Source: VHCN01 sp964589935
Lineage (GTDB): Bacteria > Verrucomicrobiota > Verrucomicrobiia > Limisphaerales > VHCN01
Assembly (NCBI GenBank): GCA_964589935.1
Contig: CAZPVD010000003.1
Location: 1-64,000, forward strand
Direction: 5' to 3'
DNA: 64,000 nucleotides
The position numbers were made by a program, and so were the translations under genes. This document shows positions 59,168 through 64,000 of this stretch, one piece after another. Under the pieces are notes generated by a model. The model saw only the letters and a list, made by a program, of their open reading frames with translations, made no database searches and was not told where the DNA came from. The first letter of the stretch is position 1, and each line of letters opens with the position of its first letter.

Positions 59168-60420
59168 AACGCCGCCAGTTCATCGGAAAACTCGCCGCCA
59201 CCGGCGCGGCCAGCGCCTTCGCCCCGCTACTTTTTTCCGCCGAGGCGAAACCAAAACGTGTCGCCGCCATCGTCACCGAGTATCGGCACAACTCGCACGC
59301 GGATGTAATCGTCAGCCGGCTGCTACAGGGCTACAACCTCGACTTCAAGCCGCCGTTCCCGCGCCTCAAGCTCGCGAGCCTTTACACCGACCAGGTGCCC
59401 GCCGGCGACATGAGCCGCAAACTCGCGAGCGAACACGGTTTCACGATTTTTCCAACCATCGCGGAAACGCTCACGCTCGGCGGCAAGGATCTCGCGGTGG
59501 ACGCCGTGCTGCTCATCGGCGAGCACGGCAATTACCCGCGCAGCGACACGGACCAGATCATGTATCCGCGCCGGCGCTTCTTCGAGGAGACGGCGGCAGT
59601 CTTTCGCCGCAGCGGCAAGTCGGTGCCCGTCTTCAGCGACAAACATCTTTCGTGGAACTGGACCGACGCGAAGTGGATGTATGACGCCGCGCGCGAGTTG
59701 AGGATTCCGTTCATGGCCGGTTCGTCCGTGTCGGGCACGTGGCGGCATCCGTCGGTCGAAATGAAAGCCGGCGCGCGCGCGACCGAGGCCGTCGGCCTCA
59801 GCTACGGCCCGCTCGAAGGCTACAGCTATCACGGACTCGAAGCGCTCCAGTGTCTCGCGGAGCGCCGGCGCGGCGGCGAGACCGGCGTGCGCAGCGTGCA
59901 GTTCGTCGAAGGCGCGGAAGTGTGGAAGGCCGCCGAGTCGGGGCGCTTTGACGCAAAAGTTTTTGACGCCGCCGCGAATGCGCGTGAGGCAAAGGGCCGT
60001 TTCAAGGGAACATTTCGCGACGCAATCAAGCCCGCGGCGTTTTTCATCGAGTATCTCGACGGCTTTCGCGCCGTGCTGGTGCATGACACCGGCAGCGCGA
60101 ACAGCGAATGGGTCGTCGCGTGGAACGAGGAGGGCCGCAAGGATTTCCCGGCGACATCGTTCTGGACGCAGGAAGCGCGGCCGTTTGGGCACTTCACATT
60201 CCTCACGCAGGGAATCGAGAAAATGATCTTCACCGGCAAACCGTCGTGGCCGGTCGAGCGGACGCTGCTCACGACCGGCATCCTTGCGGCGATTTTCCAG
60301 TCGCGCAAACAGGGTGGCGCGCGCATCGAGACGCCGCACCTCGCCATCAGCTACAAGCCCGGCCCCGCGTGGAAGGAGCCGCCGCCGCCCGTGCCCGGCC
60401 GGCCGATCATGGCGCAGTAG
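59164..60420 (+). CDS. Tat-exported protein coupled to pelG
   Basis: 418 residues, starting 4 bases before the pelG end. A twin-arginine signal (MKRRQFIGKLAATGAASAF) precedes KPKRVAAIVTEYRHNSHADVIVSRLLQGY and a domain with VDAVLLIGEHGNYPRSDTDQIMYPRRRFFEET, SDKHLSWNWTDAKWMYDAARELRIPFMAGSSVSGTW split over the middle, then a beta-rich C-terminal domain. The N-terminus reminds me of Gfo/Idh-like or deacetylase-like proteins common in these phyla, but I do not know a function. As PelA, the periplasmic deacetylase/hydrolase, is missing, this periplasmic protein is an interesting substitute candidate; that is speculation. Confidence 0.75.
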   Translation: MKRRQFIGKLAATGAASAFAPLLFSAEAKPKRVAAIVTEYRHNSHADVIVSRLLQGYNLDFKPPFPRLKLASLYTDQVPAGDMSRKLASEHGFTIFPTIAETLTLGGKDLAVDAVLLIGEHGNYPRSDTDQIMYPRRRFFEETAAVFRRSGKSVPVFSDKHLSWNWTDAKWMYDAARELRIPFMAGSSVSGTWRHPSVEMKAGARATEAVGLSYGPLEGYSYHGLEALQCLAERRRGGETGVRSVQFVEGAEVWKAAESGRFDAKVFDAAANAREAKGRFKGTFRDAIKPAAFFIEYLDGFRAVLVHDTGSANSEWVVAWNEEGRKDFPATSFWTQEARPFGHFTFLTQGIEKMIFTGKPSWPVERTLLTTGILAAIFQSRKQGGARIETPHLAISYKPGPAWKEPPPPVPGRPIMAQ

Positions 60421-60437
60421 CCCGAACGCACGCCTCC

Positions 60438-62033
60438 ATGGCCGTGAAAGAAGAGCCGAAACGTGTCCCGTCGGCCGAAGAACCCGACCCGGCGCTCGCG
60501 CCCGGAGAAAAGTCGCCGACGCGCTGGGGACGCTGGCTGTGTGCGATTGCCGCGCTGCTCGTGCTCGCCGGCTGGCTCTCGCACGAGCGCGCGAAGGGGC
60601 AACTCGAAGCCTACAAGCGCCAGCTCATCGCAAAGGGAGAGAAGCTCACGATTGACGAGAATCTGCCACCGACGCCGGTCGGCGTTACGAACGGGGCGAA
60701 GGCGTTTCTAAGCGCGGCGAGTGGATTGGGGCGAGTCGCCTACGATTCCGAGCCAGGTGCGAGATTGATGGTTGCGCCGGGACGAGGTTTCGCTTCCTGG
60801 CAGCAATCGCGGTTGCCGGCCTATCAGATGAAGAACCAACCCGTGGACGATGTATGGCCGCCGACTCGCGAAGCTGTAACGCTCCGTGAGGAGCAACTCG
60901 CAGAGATTGCATTGGCCCTCAACGCGCCGTTGCTCGCGTTTGACATTCCGTATCACACTTCATGGCCTCACCTCGCAACGGGACCACGCGATCCGATCAT
61001 CCAATCCTCTCAATGGCTCAGAGACGCTACCTTGGTTCAACTTCGGGACGGCCGCCACGAAGAGGCTTGGACTAACTGGCTTGCGGCCACGCGTCTGTTA
61101 AGCAGACAGCGCATCGAGCGGGAGACCATCGCGCAACTGACACGGAGTTCTCTCATCTCGTCCTCCGATGGACTGGTGTGGGCCTGCCTCCAATCCGGGC
61201 AGTGGAGTGAAAGCCAACTGGCCAGGATTCAATCGGAATGGCAGGCTGTGGCCACTGGTGACTTTGCCGAGTCCTACCGGATGGAACGGGCGAGAATCAG
61301 CGAATTCTACCAGACAGCACGCGTCCGGCCCTCCGAAGTTTGGGGCTGTGGCCCTGAGGATCTCCCGCCGGCCAGCGAAATCGTCGGTCGAATTGCAGAC
61401 AAGCCGGGTTTGGTTCTTGACGTGGTCAAGCATGCCGGCCGGTTTGCGCTTTGGCCTCTGTGGAACTCTTACGAAGATGAACAACTTCATGGGGAGTTTA
61501 TCCAATCGTTAATCGAGGCCGCCGAAACAGCGAGGACGACCTACTGTGTAACCAATGCGTGGGTGACCGTTGATGCAGCACTCGGTAAAATGACGAACGT
61601 CTCTACGAAGTTCATCTTCTCGTGGTCCAGCTACCATGATTGCAACCACATGAAGTCCATGTTCCGAAGTTGGGCCAGGGCAGTCATGACGCGAGACGTG
61701 GTCGTCACAGCCATTGCCTTGCGGCGCTATCAGCTTCGGCATGATCGTTATCCCGCCCGCCTCGACGCGCTGGTTCCCGAATTCCTCCCGTCGGTGCCTC
61801 GTGACATCTTCGACGGCCAGCCTCTTCGCTACCGTCTTCAGGCCGATGGCCAGTTCCTCCTCTACTCAGTCGGCGAAGATGGAGTTGATGATGGCGGAGA
61901 CCCTCGACACGCAACGAGAACCGACACATTTGCTTGGCATCTGGGTCGCGACTGTGTCTGGCCCCAGCCCGCTTCCGCCGCCGAGGTCGCCGCCTACATC
62001 GCCGACATCGGGGCGAAGATTCTGATGAAGTGA
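60438..62033 (+). CDS. Single-pass anchored protein with GspG-like C-terminal domain
   Basis: 531 residues from ATG 60438. An acidic/Pro-rich start is followed by one membrane helix (WLCAIAALLVLAGWLSH, about 34-52), a long helical periplasmic part (LREEQLAEIALALNAPLLAFDI, EAWTNWLAATRLLSRQRIERETIAQL), and a C-terminal block TAIALRRYQLRHDRYPARLDALVPEFLPSVPRDIFDGQPL, ending LLYSVGEDGVDDGG. That tail resembles the soluble end of type-II secretion pseudopilin GspG and is seen in many verrucomicrobial proteins. Function unknown. It lies 17 bases after the Tat gene. From 60.7 kb the composition is less GC-rich. Confidence 0.72.
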   Translation: MAVKEEPKRVPSAEEPDPALAPGEKSPTRWGRWLCAIAALLVLAGWLSHERAKGQLEAYKRQLIAKGEKLTIDENLPPTPVGVTNGAKAFLSAASGLGRVAYDSEPGARLMVAPGRGFASWQQSRLPAYQMKNQPVDDVWPPTREAVTLREEQLAEIALALNAPLLAFDIPYHTSWPHLATGPRDPIIQSSQWLRDATLVQLRDGRHEEAWTNWLAATRLLSRQRIERETIAQLTRSSLISSSDGLVWACLQSGQWSESQLARIQSEWQAVATGDFAESYRMERARISEFYQTARVRPSEVWGCGPEDLPPASEIVGRIADKPGLVLDVVKHAGRFALWPLWNSYEDEQLHGEFIQSLIEAAETARTTYCVTNAWVTVDAALGKMTNVSTKFIFSWSSYHDCNHMKSMFRSWARAVMTRDVVVTAIALRRYQLRHDRYPARLDALVPEFLPSVPRDIFDGQPLRYRLQADGQFLLYSVGEDGVDDGGDPRHATRTDTFAWHLGRDCVWPQPASAAEVAAYIADIGAKILMK

Positions 62034-62160
62034 CTGCCACACGACTCGTGGACGGCGAATCGTGGCCGCAATAGCGGTCACAACTTTCAGCCCCGGAACT
62101 CGCCTACCGTGATCCAACTCGCGGCTTGCTGCGTCGGCGAGAATTGTTTAACACGCGCGC

Positions 62161-63267
62161 ATGGATTCCAAGGAAGCGTTCATCGCGTTGAATCTCGTCG
62201 AGGGCGTCGGCCCCGTGCGCGTGCGGCAACTTCTCGAACACTTCGGCGACGCGCCCGCGATTTTGCGCGCACCAAAATCTTCACTGATGCAGGTGCGCGG
62301 CATCGGCGAGGACACCGCGGAGTCCATCGCAAACTGGCAGAAGTCCGTGGACCTCGCGGGCGAGTTGAAGCGCATCGCAGACTTCGGCTGCGAAGTGCTG
62401 ATCCAATCCGACGAGCATTATCCAGAATTGTTGCGGCAGATTTACGACCCGCCCATCGTGCTCTACGTGAAGGGCGCGCTCACTGCGAAGGACAGGAACG
62501 CCGTCGCGATGGTCGGCACGCGGCAGACCACGCACTACGGCGTCGAGACGGCGCGCAAGCTCGCGTATCAGCTCGCCTACGTCGGCGTGACGGTGGTGAG
62601 CGGCGGCGCGCGTGGCATTGACACCGCGTCGCATCAGGGCGCGCTCGCGGCGAAGGGCCGCACCGTCGCGGTGCTCGGCACGGGCATCAACCTAGTGTTT
62701 CCTTCGGAGAATGCGGAGTTGTTCGAGCGCATCGCGGCGAATGGCGCGGTCATCACGCAGTTTCCGTTCAACCGTCCGGCGGACAAGCAGTCGTTCCCGA
62801 TCCGCAACCGCATCGTCGCGGGCATGACGCTCGGCACGATCGTCGTCGAGGCGAACCTCACAAGCGGCGCGCTTATCACGGCGAACATGGCGGTCGAATG
62901 CGGGCGGCAGATTTTTGCCGTGCCGGGGCGCATTGATTCGCCACGCAGCAAAGGCTGTCACGAACTCATCAAGAAGGGCGCGAAGCTCTGCGAAGGCGCG
63001 GAGGACGTGTTGAGTGAATTCGAGTATTTGTTTCCGGCGAGCAACCGGCCTCCGTCACCTGCCGAGACGGGCACGCTGCCGGCGCTCACGCTTTCCGAGA
63101 ACGAACAGAAAGTGTTTGCCGCACTCGACCGCGAGGAACGGAGCATTGACGAAGTAATCCGCGCGAGTGGGTTGCCGGCGTCCGCCGTGTCGGTCACGCT
63201 GCTGGGACTCGAAATGAAACGGCTGGTGAAGCAACTGCCGGGGAAAATGTTTGTGAGGAACGCGTGA
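62161..63267 (+). CDS. dprA: DNA-processing protein DprA
   Basis: 368 residues. An N-terminal SAM/HhH-like region (EGVGPVRVRQLLEHFGDAPAI, VRGIGEDTAESIANWQ) is followed by the Rossmann core: IVLYVKGALTAKDRNAVAMVGTRQTTHYG, VVSGGARGIDTASHQGALAAKGRTVAVLGTG, FPIRNRIVAGMTLGTIVVEA and AVPGRIDSPRSKGCHELIKKGAKL. A winged-helix C-terminus (LDREERSIDEVIRASGLPASAVSVTLLGLEMKRLVKQLPG) is present. DprA loads RecA on incoming single strands during transformation. No comM or comEC lies nearby. 127 bases free of features precede it. Confidence 0.94.
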   Translation: MDSKEAFIALNLVEGVGPVRVRQLLEHFGDAPAILRAPKSSLMQVRGIGEDTAESIANWQKSVDLAGELKRIADFGCEVLIQSDEHYPELLRQIYDPPIVLYVKGALTAKDRNAVAMVGTRQTTHYGVETARKLAYQLAYVGVTVVSGGARGIDTASHQGALAAKGRTVAVLGTGINLVFPSENAELFERIAANGAVITQFPFNRPADKQSFPIRNRIVAGMTLGTIVVEANLTSGALITANMAVECGRQIFAVPGRIDSPRSKGCHELIKKGAKLCEGAEDVLSEFEYLFPASNRPPSPAETGTLPALTLSENEQKVFAALDREERSIDEVIRASGLPASAVSVTLLGLEMKRLVKQLPGKMFVRNA

Positions 63268-63273
63268 GACGCG

Positions 63274-64000
63274 TCAGCGTTTCGCCTTGAAGCCGGAGCT
63301 TTTCGGCGCGGCGCGCTGCTGCGCTTTGTTTTCTTCGTTGTCCTTGAGCCAGTCAGGCAGCTCGATTTGCTTTGCGTTCGTGCCGCCGCCGCCGAGCGAC
63401 AGCGCCTCGACCTGCTTGATCACCGCGGAGAGGTTCACGTTTGCCTTGGAGAGTTCAAACTGCGTTTTCTTGATCTCCATTTCGAGGCTCGTGATGTGCG
63501 TCCTGAACGTGATGAGGATGATGACGCAAAGAACCGCGATGACAACCGCCATGACAAGGGCGAGGACGGCGATGGTGTTGTTCACGTTGCGTTCCGCGCC
63601 GCTCACCGTCGCGCCGGGCACGTAGTCGCGCGCGCCCCCCGGACGCACGAGGCTCGTGTCCGGAGTCAGCGTCGTCTCGGCTTTCTTTGCGGTGTCGAGT
63701 GTGGGGCTGAAATCTCGCGAAGCCGGCACGGAAGTTTCCTTCGGAACCGATGCGCCCGTGTCGCGCGGCGAAGTAAAATCCTCCTTCGGCGCGTTCGTGC
63801 TCGTGGTGGCGGAGAAGAAGCCGGGCGTGGTGTCGGATTTGAACGGGTTCGCCGCGTTGTCTGCGGTCGTGGCTGGCGTCGGCGTCGTCGGGGACGGCGC
63901 GGGTTCGAGCCGGAACGAATTGGTCAGCCCGCTTGTGTCACTGCTTCGCAATTTGTCGAGCGTCGCATTGATTCGTGCCTGGATTGCGGCGGGCGAAGTG
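63274..64000 (-). CDS. Single-pass membrane protein with coiled coil, N-terminus outside window
   Basis: The frame is open to the right edge, giving at least 240 residues; the first in-window start would be a TTG and is not believed. A Thr/Pro/Ser-rich region of about 130 residues comes first, then one membrane helix (IAVLALVMAVVIAVLCVIILITF), a short coiled coil (SLEMEIKKTQFELSKANVNLSAVIKQVEAL) and a basic tail ending GFKAKR. No family recognised. Convergent with dprA, 6 bases apart. Confidence 0.65.
   Translation of the reverse strand, partial: TSPAAIQARINATLDKLRSSDTSGLTNSFRLEPAPSPTTPTPATTADNAANPFKSDTTPGFFSATTSTNAPKEDFTSPRDTGASVPKETSVPASRDFSPTLDTAKKAETTLTPDTSLVRPGGARDYVPGATVSGAERNVNNTIAVLALVMAVVIAVLCVIILITFRTHITSLEMEIKKTQFELSKANVNLSAVIKQVEALSLGGGGTNAKQIELPDWLKDNEENKAQQRAAPKSSGFKAKR

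Overview
The window is GC-rich, densely coded bacterial DNA, most likely from Verrucomicrobiota, perhaps the Pedosphaera/Limisphaerales side. This placement is inferred from gene families and not from any marker phylogeny. The pointers are H-X9-DG prepilin-like proteins, a TIGR03067-type protein, Tat-exported Gfo/Idh oxidoreductases, HemQ, an MqnD-like protein, an exosortase/EpsI pair and many small family-less envelope proteins. No rRNA, tRNA or CRISPR array was seen.

Layout. 1-2.9 kb is a scrapyard: the end of a Gfo/Idh oxidoreductase, a GNAT acetyltransferase, two displaced fragments of a second Gfo/Idh gene around an AT-richer HEAT-repeat gene, and the first 49 codons of a Tat-exported FAD enzyme. 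3-8.9 kb holds a TPR protein, a class-III aminotransferase, an FkbM methyltransferase, small secreted proteins and recA. 9-13.4 kb is a minus-strand block with hemW, cspA, hemQ, a receiver protein, miaA and lspA. 13.5-21.3 kb has an esterase, a gamma-glutamyltransferase and a LolD/FtsX-type ABC exporter. 21.4-27.6 kb has two prepilin-like proteins, a lipoprotein, a Tat Gfo/Idh enzyme and an O-antigen-ligase-like protein with TPRs.

27.7-36.7 kb is a plus-strand polysaccharide locus: a siroheme-decarboxylase-like protein, a heparinase-like lyase, an AlgD-like GDP-mannose 6-dehydrogenase, a glycosyltransferase, exosortase, EpsI and a polyprenyl glycosylphosphotransferase. It ends at a structured intergenic element with its own possible promoter and a perfect terminator hairpin, a candidate small RNA. 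36.9-41.7 kb is a signalling cluster (LuxR-type regulator, inverse hybrid kinase, response regulator, PAS kinase, PocR/AraC regulator), divergent from an MgtA-type P-ATPase.

44.6-51.3 kb is mostly minus strand: an MqnD-like gene, one integron-type gene cassette with a complete attC site, a LOG-family hydrolase, a ferritin-like protein, ispH, and a small membrane-protein/winged-helix locus with two matching 17-bp palindromic operators. 51.4-59.2 kb is a Pel exopolysaccharide export operon (pelB-like, pelD, pelE, pelF, pelG) whose PelD keeps a c-di-GMP-binding RxxD motif; pelA and pelC are not present. A Tat-exported protein is translationally coupled to pelG. The window ends with an anchored protein, dprA and a membrane protein cut by the edge.

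The best leads are the lone attC cassette, the 36.7-36.9 kb RNA candidate, the palindromic operator pair, the reduced pel operon with its coupled Tat gene, and a recurring habit of absorbing short repeats (four-unit heptamers, REP-like palindromes) in frame inside housekeeping genes.
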